DNA of 64,000 nt, taken from Myoxocephalus aenaeus. Taxonomy: Eukaryota > Chordata > Actinopteri > Perciformes > Cottidae. Below are positions 13,862 to 25,815 of the stretch, piece by piece (the first letter of the stretch is position 1; the number at the start of each line of letters is the position of its first letter). Position numbers and translations under genes: made by a program. The stretch lies in assembly GCA_038501785.1 (NCBI GenBank), contig JBAMJR010000013.1, positions 5,805,001 through 5,869,000 of the forward strand, in the 5' to 3' direction. The notes under the pieces are model-generated. The model made no database searches and was not told where the DNA came from. It saw only the letters and a list, made by a program, of their open reading frames with translations.

Positions 13862-16560
13862 AGAAACAGAGCTGCTTCATTATGAAAGCACAGTGGAAGC
13901 CCTGGGTGGTGATGACAGAGAAGACTAACAGCGCTTACCTCCTCTTCCTGCCACACCTTTGACCCAGAGGACAGGACTGCACTCAGTTGTCTTGAATGGT
14001 CATGAAATGAGATGGACCGGTCTGAATTTACCACTTCTCCAAGTGTCTTTTTTTTTTTTTTACAGCTTGTTGTCATTTTAATCAAATGCATTTCCAGAAT
14101 ACTATGATATTCTTTGTCTGTATACAGTTCAGTTAAATTGCAGTGTTTGGTACAGATCCATTGTCATGAAACATATGTTTGACCCACTTTGACACTTCCT
14201 TCTGTATGTAGCTCATGATGCAATAGGAATTGTGTTACTCTAACATCATTATTTCATCTACGGCATCAGTATGTCATCTTCCCCTATCGTTTTATTGAAT
14301 CAGGTAGTCTCTGTTTCAAAGTGAGACCTCAGAGCACAAACATTCATCAAAATGACAAATTCAGAATTTCAAATAGCTGCCGGTTTCACATAAAATACCT
14401 TGGCTATGACATGTTGCAAAAACAGTATGTTTAACTGCATGTATTGGAGCAACACAAGAGGAACATAATCTCTGTGATAACCATCAGGTGGCATGTCATG
14501 TTTTATGTTGTTTATTGCATCATTTAATCAGCTGCTGCATTTGTGCGATGATGTAATAGCATCAGTATAGCTTAATTTTATATGATATTGTATATATATT
14601 CTCTCTATCTGTGAGGCATCTCTGTGTAATTCACTGGAAGAGTTCTCCAAGTGTGGAACTTGTTATTTCAGGCGGTTATCACATTTTCTTCAGTTATAAT
14701 GTATGCAGTTACCTATATTTTTTGCATGGCAACGTGTGCTCTTATTTAGTCGCAAGAATCAGTTGACTCTTCTTACAGTACATACATTTTACTTATTAAG
14801 GATTTTCTGTGGCAGTGTATTAATTATCCTTTCCCCTTCTTTCCTCCTGCCTTCCTTGATACCTCCTGCTTGAAAACTCGATCAGGTAAGACATCCTTTT
14901 CACACCTCCACCGGCACTAAACAGCTTGCATATTTAACAAGCTCTGCTCTGTGTGTTTTTTTTTTTGTTGCTGCATTTTTTTTTTACATAGCCACGCATT
15001 CTCTCACAGCTCAGATGGAAATGAGTCTTATGAATATGCATGAAATCCACGAGCTTTCTGCACTAAAGCTTGCTGTCGTTCCTCCTTCCCATCTTGTGCC
15101 CCGTTTCTCTCGTTCTGTCGTTGCCTCCTTCTCCGTCGTTCACTCAGTCAAATACCCTCAATACAGGGAGCCTGACGTTAAGTCATGAAAGTACATCATG
15201 GAAGGATATTCATAAAGAATATTCAATGTGAAGATGAAAGTTGATCTGACATTGTACAAACGTCTAAGGGCAGATTAAAGATAGCTGTGTCTTTGTGTGT
15301 GCATGTGCACGGACAATTATAATTCAGTTTGACAGGTTGTCTCAGCTCTCGGAGTGTGCAGGAGTTATTCTGTGTTCTGCACTGTTCTTTGTAGTATCAT
15401 GCAACCGTTTTCATAATTTTAAAACAAATCCTATTATGTAACGTGCACACGTGTCAAGCTGTCCTGGTAACACGCAACATACTTTATCCGTGTATCTAAA
15501 AAAAGGATTTCTGTCAAGTAGAATCAGATGCCTATATCACTATATCATATAATCTATAATGGTACATTACAGTATTGTGGGCTGAAAAGTACAGGGTAAC
15601 ACAGCTGAACCTATTATAGAAATGGTGTCAAAGTGAAGGCACGCAGGAAGAAAAATAGCTCAATGTTTTTTGAAGGGAATATAAGAATTATTTGCATATC
15701 TCCAAAATAAATAATGCACTTTCTAATATAATTATCCCTATGGGAGTCCAGGGGAGAAAACCCTTTTTACCAAGAGATATTAATAGGATTAGTTTTGTGA
15801 TTATTAGTGTGTTAATAATCATAATAGACTTGTACTTTTATATGAACAAATTCCCATGTTGGACCTCGCAAGTACAAAACTGGTGTTGTGAGTGCAGATC
15901 TGACTTTGTGCATTTGTCGATCTTTGTATGAATGAGTAAAGAAGACTGACTCAACAGACTTTAATACGAATGCTCTTTTTGGGCTTTATTCAGAAAGTAC
16001 ATCCTGGATTGTTTCCAGCCCGATCTCTCAAGGTCTCACAAGAGGAAGGATCACAATATAATGCTGTGTTGTTCATGTTTCCCACCACCGCTAACACAGT
16101 ATATAATGTACACATTCTCACACACACACAAAAAAAACACATCATGATGCTTAGCCTCGCTAAAACTGTCCAACTGTCAGCAAGAGCAACAACACACACA
16201 TGGTTGCTGAGCTCAGTGTTCACGCTCACTGACCCAGTAATTTCAATGAAAACAAACTTGCTCTGTCAAGTGGCTTTTGCCATATGGAACTTAACGAAAA
16301 ATAGTGCGCATGTGTTAGCGAGCCGATATGTCAAACTGCGAGTGATTTTTGATGAATAGCAGTTATTATGCTGTGGTTGACTGTGGCTCTGAAGTGGGCA
16401 GTAATCCCTGCAGGTTTCATTTTGTTTCATCAGAGGAAACTAGGAGTGCAGTTATGTATTTCATGTGACTTTACACAGTGTGGTGGTCAGTTCTTTATGA
16501 ATTGTCTGACTTGTGTTTGTCTCTTTTCGACTGGGATATTTCTTGGCTGCGACTGGCAGA
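13862..16560. other. intron 1 segment, no supported feature
   Basis: AT-rich with short poly-T runs. I see no exon, RNA gene or recognised repeat; open frames at 15.7-16.4 kb are short and unremarkable. Confidence 0.5.
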
Positions 16561-16570
16561 GCCGATTAGG

Positions 16571-16690
16571 TCTACGTCTTCCAGCCCGTCAGTCTGTGTG
16601 TCTGTTTTCTCCAGAGAGATATCTCAATAACTACTGGACACATTGCAAAACACTGTATAATCTTCAGAGATTAAGTCTTTTTCTTTAAAT
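16571..16690 (+). repeat. fragment of a teleost dispersed repeat
   Basis: GAGAGATATCTCAATAACTA followed by CTGGACACATTGC resembles the 5' part of the family seen at 2531-2830. Short and diverged. Confidence 0.4.
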
Positions 16691-17126
16691 ATCAACATCT
16701 AAAAGGTAGATTTCCGTGTTTTTCACGGCGTCCATCCCAGAGGATTAACTTGTTTTCATTTTGGATACTCCATGAGCTTTCCTTTAGATTAAGAAAAGGG
16801 AGGGAGGTAAAAGAGGATGATGAGTGAGAGGAAAGTAGGGAAGTATGGCATCCTCCCTAAATTGGAGCGATGTGCCGAGACAGTGGAGAAAGAGTGGAGA
16901 CATGGAGGAGGAAGAACGAGGGAGAGATGGAGAGGGAAAGACAAGGTTGAGATGAATGAACTCCTGGTAGCTGCCGGCTAGACTTGTGTATGTGTGTATT
17001 GGTGCGCCTTCCTACTCTCAGAAACCGCCAGTATGTGTGTGTGTGTCTCCACTTTACCTGAGGTGTGTGTTGTATCATGAATTATAGATGGAAAGTGAAT
17101 CAATAGGGCACCGACTTACTGCCAGA

Positions 17127-17128
<2 letters not shown>

Positions 17129-17214
<86 letters not shown>
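17129..17214. repeat. (GT)n microsatellite
   Basis: 43 uninterrupted GT units. Confidence 0.98.
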
Positions 17215-17215
<1 letters not shown>

Positions 17216-17428
17216 TGTAAATGCGCTGATGTTTGCATTAGTGTGGCTGCATGTTGACATATTTATAACATTTAGCATTTTGTATGGTCAAAAGCAAACA
17301 CCATAATATTGCTATTTAGCGACTCTGGGAAATGTTTCTTTTGTCTCCAGTTTTCACTTAAATTATTTAATAAAATCGCAGCACATTAACGTCTTAACAT
17401 ACAGGTAATACCTTTCTATCTGCGCACG

Positions 17429-17431
<3 letters not shown>

Positions 17432-17471
<40 letters not shown>
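17432..17471. repeat. (GT)n microsatellite
   Basis: 20 uninterrupted GT units; shorter CA runs follow at about 17579-17600, 17615-17631 and 17850-17874. Confidence 0.97.
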
Positions 17472-17473
<2 letters not shown>

Positions 17474-17879
17474 ATGTTGTACTTGAGTGTCTGCTCCAAT
17501 AAAACAGCACAGCAAGATAGAATGCCACTCTCACAGCAGAGTGGAAAAAGACCTCTGCAGATTTACAATGCTATTACCACACACACACACACACACATAC
17601 ACAAACGGTCTCTTACACACACACACACACTCCTTGAGGAAAAAAGTTGTAATGGCCCAGTGCCCCTCCAAGGACGGGTGAGCAAAAGAAGAGCGAGCAG
17701 AGTAATCACAGTTAAAGAGAGAGAGTGTGTGAGTGTCTGCAGGGAGGTGAATAGATGGACTACAGGGGACAGAAAATGGTTTGGTGCTGGAAAAATGGAT
17801 GGGGATATGAGCAGAGTGGAACATCCTGTTCCATCTACCATCCTTCATACACACACACACACACACACACACACTGCCT

Positions 17880-20039
17880 TGCCGTGGGAATGTTAGTGTT
17901 TTGCCGAGCAATAGAGTTGACAGATGAGGGAATCCAGGATATGGAATGTGTTCCAGTACTCCAACAAGACCATTTAGTCCCTTTAATTCCTTTAGTTCCC
18001 TTCAAAGCTCACTTAACCTGAAGCTCTGCCACGTCTCCTCTGCACAGCATGCAAATGTTGACTTTAAAGTCAGACTTCAAAAATTTAGTCTCAGTTCTAC
18101 TTTAATACCAATGCAAAGTATTTGAAGACACTCCCCTTTATACTACTATACAGGTGTGTGGCAATGTATGCACATGTTGAAATAATATCTACATATTATC
18201 ACATTTAAATGTGTGATCTTTGTTTCTTCACCTGCTAGTTTGGTATTTGGGTTACCTGCCTTGTGCCACAGTGCAAAACACAAGAGCGCATTCTTTAATC
18301 ATACTTTTAATTTTGGCACAACAGTTTTTAATGAGCTTTTCTGACCTCTGGAACAGAACCTGTTATAAGAAGTTATAGTTTCACTCTATTGCCGTTTCGT
18401 GGTGCATGCGGGCAGATGGGATTATTATTAACACAGAGGTGTTTCTGTTGGCAAAGCAGTGAAATAATACAGTGGGCAATAGCACATTGTCTTCATGGGG
18501 TGATATCCAGGCCTAAACAACGCTTGTTTCAGGTGCCATGTAGGAAATAACCCATGTTGTAATGCAGTGCACGCTTCAAGGAACATCAGTTTATGTGGTT
18601 CTCTGCAGCAGCCTCATCCACCGTCGGATCCGTGTCTGCTTGCCTCCGAGGAGCAGCACCAGGGAGGAGGCAGCGTCTAGTTAAAGCAGTCAGACGCTTG
18701 TTAAGGCCAGGGAGCACCGGTGACTCCTGACCCCACCGGAGAACAGCACAGCACAGCGTGCAGATACGAGGCATCGTGCTTCATGGTGTCAATTTTTTAT
18801 ATTAAAACCACCTTGTCTAGATTTACACAATAGCTCAGCTTTATTTATACTTTCTTTTTCAATTTTCACTTGGGAAAACAACTGCACATTAAATAATGAC
18901 TTGGAATAAATACAGAGACCGAATACAAAGACATACACAAACGACAAACGGAAAGGTTTGGTCTCTGAGTCAGGACTATTTACTGTGTCTGGGAAGTGCA
19001 ACTCAACATTTCTTCTCTTATTGGTCACAGCAGTGCTACGGCCACCAAGCAATAAAGCCTCAATCTCCCCCAATATAGCCTCAACCTCAACAACAGCCAC
19101 CTCCATGTCACACTCCATGACGCTTCCCCTTTTGATTAAAAGCGTCCTCCATTCGGCCTTACAAATACATAAATAAATTGATTTATACGCAATGCATATC
19201 CGTGTTCACAGCAGCCATTTTATTAACCGTGTATTGCTGGAATAGGTTAGTGTGAATTGCAGATGGTTGATAAAGTAGCTTGAGCAAAAGCAGATTTCTC
19301 TTTTTAATGCTCAAACTGCCTGTGAGAGTCTGTGCTCACTTTTATGAATGCAACCTCTGGTCCAGACACTTGCTCTCTCGACCTTTGCAGTAGCTATAAG
19401 GGTGACTCGGCCTGAAGGCAACACAATGTCAAGTGCTGAGTGGAAATGGTGATTGATTTAAAGGAGGTCAAGGGAAAGGCATGAAAGAAAAAGTAGTCGT
19501 TTTTGCTTTTCTGCTGGATGCACGGCTTGATGGACCAGCTCTCCCAAGTGTGTTACAGCTGTCGTATCAGAAGTTTCCATGTTTTTAACGTAGCGCTTTG
19601 GTCTCTAAATTATAATGAGCAGAACATGGAATTGATATTGATTTGGATGAGGTCACATACAGTGTAGTATATGATGTTCTCCAGCTAAGTTTATATGCTG
19701 TAAGCTATGTATAATTGATAGAGTCAGTCTTGTCCACACTATGGCTATTGATGGCCATTGATATTCTAAGGAAGGCATACATACCCCTGAGGGAAATTCT
19801 TTCCAGAAAGGGAGACCAGACAAGTCTTGTTGGTCTTTCAACCCGTCTGGTTAATGAGGCAAGCTTTAATTACCATCAGATATAGGACATTCTTTTGTTT
19901 TCCATTTCCCCTCATATCAGCCATTTAATTCCAATGTCCAGTCACCCTGCTTTAAAGGAACTATTGCATTAAATACTTTTTTTGAAATTTGTATCAGTAA
20001 TATGTTAGACTACTAAGGCAACACAAGCTGCTCTTACAA
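17880..20039. other. intron 1 segment, no supported exon
   Basis: A minus-strand open frame of 109 codons lies at 18789-19118, starting MECDMEVAVVEVEAI; no family recognised and no splice or expression evidence. GC rises locally at 18600-18780. Otherwise featureless. Confidence 0.45.
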
Positions 20040-20170
20040 TCACCAGAATCAGCAGGATTCATCCCGTGGGCACCGTGAATATCTGTTCCATATTTTCATG
20101 GCAATGCATGTTGTTGAAATATTTCAGTTTGGTGGACAGGCTGCTATTGTGGCTAAAAATATTCGCTTGT
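20040..20170 (-). repeat. antisense copy of the dispersed repeat at 2531-2830
   Basis: TTTTCATGGCAATGCATG, GTTGTTGAAATATTTCAGTT and TGGTGGACAGGCTG match the reverse complement of the same fish repeat as I recall it. Diverged fragment. Confidence 0.5.
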
Positions 20171-22310
20171 TAGCGTTTGTTGCCAGTGAACAAAAAAAAA
20201 AATCTGTTCAGGCACAATACTGTTATTTTAAACCTGGTTGTGATATACTGTTTCTTAGCCATATAAGGTCAATATAATCCATGCATCAACGCTTTTGCCA
20301 TTGGGTCCACAGGGGATATGCAGTAGCTATGAAACTCTCGTAGGAGACGTTATTATTTGTCTCAGCTGAGGAGGTAGTTGCCAAGTTAACTTAATGTCTT
20401 TATTAAATATAACGCTGTGGTATTGTTATATAATGCTATCGTTACTTACAAGTACTCAATTACTCCCGAAGATAACCTAAATATGTCTATTAAATGTTTT
20501 CTACACTGCCAAAGATGACATTTAACAACAGAAAAAAACGGATTAAATCACTAAAACATGAGAGGATAGACCTCTGTACACTGTAAAAGGCTGTTTAAAA
20601 TGCAAATGGTTCATTCAAAAGAAGGGAGTGTGCTTGACAACTGCTCCTTTATATTAGGCACAAAGTGGCTTTTTATATTACATTCAGTTCAGTTCAGTTC
20701 AGTTTATTTATTCAGTATCTGAAAGTGGCGTTTGTCTGACTATAGTAGTGAGACAAAAAAAAAGTGAGTATATGAGGAAGTTATTACAGCGGCAAATCAT
20801 TTCATCATTTGTTATATTACACATTTAAGAGGGAAACATTCTCCCAATTCTTATGGATATTTATATAATAGATAGTTTTCATAGTGTAACTATCAGCTAC
20901 TAGGAACCCTAACTACTTTAATAATGCTCCAGTTTTGAGTCTAACAGGAAACCTTTCAGTTTGAAATAGTATCAATATTGGCCTCAAGTAACTTGGTGCA
21001 CCACTAGCAGCAGCATCAGTTGAAAAACACCAGTAATACAAATGATTCTTTCCTGATTCTTCTGATAGTCTACTACATTAGAGGAATACTCAAAGTGGTG
21101 TCACAGTGGATTGACCAGGATAAAAGTGCTGGATGTTGCGTGTGTTCCAGCAGAAGAAACGGCTTCTCGCTGACTCTCACGAGGGAGGCTGTGAATTATT
21201 GATTTAATAAACCCAGCATGAGTGTGAGTGTGTGGCATACAGGCTCATTAATCCTATTATAAGGGTGTGTGAGTGTGGTGTGTGTTCAAGAGTGTGTCTG
21301 TATGTTTATTTTTTTCACTTTCACGTAAGCAGGAGGAAGTCAATTCAAATGTCGTCGCTATTTGTTCTCCTCCAACCTGAAGAAGACAGTTTTAACACTC
21401 ACAGGCAAACACGAGGTGAGAAACCATTTAAAGGTGTTTCAGGTGTTCTGGAGAACAATGTGGCAATACAGATGACACCGTGTTAATTATAGCTCATGAT
21501 ATAATGAAAGGTGAGAACATAGTGTTAATACTTAAAATGTTTTCTTGAGGCTGATTTGATTATAGACAGAGTTACATGATAATTGCATCACGACAGTGTG
21601 CGAGCTCCCTGTGAAATTGGAAATATATTAAGAATGAGTGGATCTAGTCCCAGAAAGGTAGTGACAGACACAAACATGCCGGACCAAGAAGGAAAACAAA
21701 GCAAACTAGATTGGCGCACACAGTAGAGTGCAGATCTCCGCCAGGTGTGTCTGCAACGACCACAGCTGTATTGTGTCATTGAATGACCACAACCCACAAC
21801 GGGCTAACACCCCGTGCAGATTGCAAGTGTATCGGACGTGTTTTTTTTGTTCGCATTTCTGCAGCAACTGAGCAGCAGCAACGCTGTCAGCTGTGTGTGT
21901 GTGCGATTCCGTTAGCTGCTTGATGATAGCCGACCACACTGTTCAAAACAATAAAAGTGGGCAAACAGTTTTCCCCATAGAACAACCCAACCCAACAAAC
22001 TGTGTCTCAGGCAGATGCGCAGGGTCAGCGTTGCACTCAGCTAGCATCAAATAATTAAAAAACTTAGACCTTCTTTGTCAAAAACATGGTTATTTTCCTC
22101 AAGTTATCCAAAAGGTATCGGTTATGGTATCAATACTAAAATACTCAGCTTGTTTCAAATGCCCAGTCGTTCTAAAAGGTCCGCAGCGGCCAAGTCCCAT
22201 GTTCCACCCTTGTGTGTATGTACTGTATGTGTGTGCGTCTTGGGGTCCTTGTTGAATGGAGCAGTCAGTCCCATGTTGGACAAGTCACCTCCCTGTACCT
22301 TATGGCTACA
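20171..22310. other. intron 1 segment, no supported exon
   Basis: Contains a short AGTTC pentamer run at 20685-20703 and a slightly GC-richer stretch at 21700-21990. No coding exon recognised. Confidence 0.45.
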
Positions 22311-22312
22311 GA

Positions 22313-22314
<2 letters not shown>

Positions 22315-22344
<30 letters not shown>
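22315..22344. repeat. (CA)n microsatellite
   Basis: 15 AC units. Confidence 0.97.
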
Positions 22345-22346
<2 letters not shown>

Positions 22347-22424
22347 ACAGACTTGAACAGATGGGAGTCTCAGTCGCGGTTGATGGAGGGAATTGTGTGT
22401 TTGTGTGTATATCCCTACGGGCAG

Positions 22425-22427
<3 letters not shown>

Positions 22428-22456
<29 letters not shown>
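22428..22456. repeat. (CA)n microsatellite
   Basis: 14 AC units. Confidence 0.97.
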
Positions 22457-22530
22457 AGCCTTCTGTCCATTACAGAAATCCGCAAACACTAATTACCGCA
22501 CCACAGGGGTGAGGGAGCACTCTGCGTAAG

Positions 22531-22534
<4 letters not shown>

Positions 22535-22589
<55 letters not shown>
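22535..22589. repeat. (GT)n microsatellite
   Basis: 27 GT units followed by GCGTGCGTGC variants. Confidence 0.97.
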
Positions 22590-22593
<4 letters not shown>

Positions 22594-22599
22594 CGTGCT

Positions 22600-23995
22600 T
22601 TGGCTGATGATAATGCTGTGCCACTGACAGGTACAACACTAATAAACTCCTTTTTGCTGTTCACACAATTCCACTTGCTTCACACATTAAATGACTCTTC
22701 TGGGTAGATTCGGTTTAGATTTGTTTCTATTCTCACGTTGGTGGCAGCCCAGCAGGAAGACATTGGTGAATCTGAAAGTAGTGATACACATGACATGAGT
22801 TATGACATGAGTTATCTCTCAGCCTCCATTGATGGATTTAAAACTTGCAGGCAATGGCTGATTATTTCCTTTGCAGCGCAACTAGATATCAAATAGGTGT
22901 CGACACGATGCAACGATTAATTGTCTCCTCAATTTCATCATTCATTTTTTATATAATTATGTTGCCTATTTAACACAGCCTGACAGACACCACCACAGTC
23001 AAATTTACAAGACATAGATAAGTTACGGCTTTCATTTAAAGTCCTAATATTCTCACACGCTGTTTATTCAGAATGTAAAGCAGTTATCCTGGATGGTCAT
23101 GCAAAGTTAGATTAAAGCTGGAAACGGATTTCAAAGGAGATTTTCTTTTACCCTGCTCTGCAACAAGCAACACAAAGAAAGCATTCAAGAATAAGACAGC
23201 TTGAGAAAATGTCTCTCCTTTAAAATATCAACTGAAATTGGTTTATCCATAGTAATTCATTCATGGAATGGTTTATTAATGGATTATATTTCCCTCTGCA
23301 TATAAATGTCAATTCAATGTTAAATGCATTACACTGCTGTCTTAAGAAGGTGGAACCAGAAGCACAACATTATCAATACAGTATATAGATATATAATTGT
23401 GTATGTATATATATATACACTATGTATGTATATGCAGATGGATACATGTCTAAACCATTTTGCACGTGCAGTATCTGTTCATGTTGCTGTTTTTTGTTTT
23501 GTCTTTAGCCGGGAGTGAAACCTTACAGAAATGTTACCAGCTCCTGCCAAGTTATTAGTACATTTTACACTGACTCTGGGTCCTTTCCAAACATAATGCG
23601 AACAAGTATACTTGCCAGAGCATTTATAGAGCAAAGTGCATGTGGTAAAGAGCATTTACAACGCTATAAAGACACGAAACCAAGAACCGACAGGACCATA
23701 GTGACTCAAGTGGCGAAGCAGCTAAAACTAAAAAGGGAAGGTGAAGAGAAGGGAAAGTGGAAGGGTACATTTTTCATTCAAAAACATCTTTGAAGTTTTA
23801 CAATATCTTTTTACCTGACATTCAAAGTCTAATAGTTTCATGTTTTATTTCATTTGAAGAGCCAACGCTTCGCTAAGGTGGCAACACGTCTTGTCGGAAT
23901 TATTCACATTTTAACCTAGAAGACGAGTGTTCCCATTTACGACTTAAAAGCTGAAGGCCTTTCATAATTTTTGTGAAGTAAAGTTTATATGTTTA
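22600..23995. other. intron 1 segment, no supported feature
   Basis: AT-rich with no exon; a plus-strand frame at 23515-23793 (92 codons) has no recognisable domain. Confidence 0.45.
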
Positions 23996-24024
23996 GGGAG
24001 GAGTGATACCATTAGAGGTGCACA

Positions 24025-24480
24025 TTAAAGCTACTATGAGGAACTTTAGTTTTGTGTTGATTTTGGTGGTCCCTGTGAATATGTAAGTGGTGCTGGCTTC
24101 CGAGCTCCAGATTCCCTTGGGAAAACCCCTAATTTTACTGAAGCAGCGTCAGACAGTCTGTCCCGCGCAGTCCTGGTCCTGGTATGACCCAGCAGACCCA
24201 GGCCTATAGTAGCGTGGCGTCGTTGTTGGCTTCCTGTGTGGACTATCAGAGCAGCAAGGCGGAGCTCTACTCGTGGCCTGAAGAGGAGGAGACGCTGCAG
24301 CCGAGCACAAAGCTCTCCAGCTCCCACTGGAGCTCCGACTGCAAGTCTCAGTCGGCAACAAAGCCGGATGTGGGTCTGAGTCGGAGGCCCCGCTGAAGTC
24401 TGAGCTGAAGGGCTTTCTTGTGAACCTGCACGATTTCATCCGATGTTGCGACAGGCGTTACGATACATAGGAATAGACAT
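24025..24480. repeat. GC-rich probable interspersed element
   Basis: Begins TTAAAGCTACTATGAGGAACTTT and continues TTTGGTGGTCCCTGTGAA, phrases I associate with a teleost dispersed element. It then has GC-rich sequence with overlapping open frames on both strands, none with a known domain. Boundaries and family are uncertain. Confidence 0.4.
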
Positions 24481-24659
24481 TTCATCACCAGTTAAAACGT
24501 CTTCATGTTGGAGAGCAGAACTTTCTTGCTGTTACTGATTTACACAACATTATGGTGAGATTCAGATGCTGTGACAGCGTTCTTGTGATAGAGTTGGTAT
24601 GCCGTATTAACAGGATTAAAATAACATCAAACACCTGAATTGGATCATTGTTGAGATTC

Positions 24660-24900
24660 AGGTGGGAGCTTTTTCCCCTTTTAAAATAAAGGCCTCCTTC
24701 ATGCAGCTTGACCCTCCTGCCCGAGGCTCAGTGGAGAGAGAGACAGCATCCTGCTCCTAGCATCAGCTGACGCCCTCGGCAGCGAGCTCAGCGACCTCCT
24801 TCCTCCTGGCGTCGAGCGGCAAACCCAGCAGTTGCCTGTTGAGGCCCTCCAGCAGCCTCTAGGAGGTCATCCCAGCCTGTTGGCCTGGGGGAAGAGAACA
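24660..24900. other. GC-rich non-coding stretch
   Basis: A CpG-containing block unlike its AT-rich surroundings. All frames are interrupted, and no RING-like motif is present, so it is not the missing exon 1. Confidence 0.4.
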
Positions 24901-25208
24901 GAGGGAATAAAAGGGAGAGGGAAGACAAACAGCTATCCACCATGACACCCTCCCATCGACCTCTGTGTGGTGCAGAAACATAATGGTGCCTGTGAATGTA
25001 ATCAGGAACAAATTAGGTTTCTTATCACTATGTTCGTAGCATATCAATGTAATTGTTATGAGACAGGGCTTCCAGGGAATCGAACCGCAGACGATACAGT
25101 CACAAGTGTGCTTCTCTGCTGTCTTGTCATTTGCTTATTCTCCTCCGACCTTTTCTACTCCTTCACCTCTGTTTTTTCTTTCTCCTTTTCTCATCTTGCT
25201 GTCTGTCT

Positions 25209-25308
<100 letters not shown>

Positions 25309-25394
25309 TTCTCTGTGTTTTCTTCTTTGTCCAAATACAAGCGTCGACTATGTACTGCCCACTCAGCTTCAACTCATTGTTAATTAGACCCTAT

Positions 25395-25815
25395 ATGCTA
25401 TATAGCCAAAGGTATTTTACACACCTGGTCATACATTTTTGTGTATTTTGACACAAGGCTGCTTCACATCGTTGGGGCTATGTCGTCTTAATTTTAATTA
25501 AGATAAATGTTAATGTTAAACAATAATGCAACAGTTTGTGGAAAGCCCTTTGTTTCAACATGAGAATGACCCCGTGCACAATGTCAGGTCCATAAAGAAA
25601 TGGTTTTCCTAGTTTGGTGTGGAGGAACTTGACTGCACAAAGCCCTGACCTTTAACCCCACACCTTTGGGATGAATTGGAACAATGACCACAGCCTTATT
25701 GCCCAACATCGGAGCCTGACCTCACTCTCCTGGATGAGTGGGAGCGAGTCCCTGCAGCCACGTGTCAACATCTTGTGGAAAGTCTGATTCCAGATGTATG
25801 AAGACTATGATGGCA
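25395..25815 (+). mobile_element. decayed Tc1/mariner-like element
   Basis: The left part, CTATATAGCCAAAGGTATTTT followed by ACACACCTGGTCAT, resembles the end of a common fish Tc1-like repeat. The interior at 25529-25800 follows its transposase C-terminus: CAACAGTTTGTGGAAAGCCC, GGTCCATAAAGAAATGGTTT, TTGACTGCACAAAGCCCTGACC, CCTTTGGGATGAATTGGAAC. This is the region that encodes the SPDLNPIEHLWDEL-type motif in intact copies. Deletions and stops break the frame and most of the 5' transposase is missing. Its orientation is the same as sh3rf3. Confidence 0.75.

Noticed and set aside
20685..20703. AGTTC pentamer tandem repeat
   Set aside because: Fewer than four units; too short to be a meaningful satellite.
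24660..24900. Candidate for the missing RING exon because it is GC-rich
   Set aside because: No Cys/His zinc-ligand pattern in any frame and all frames are interrupted.
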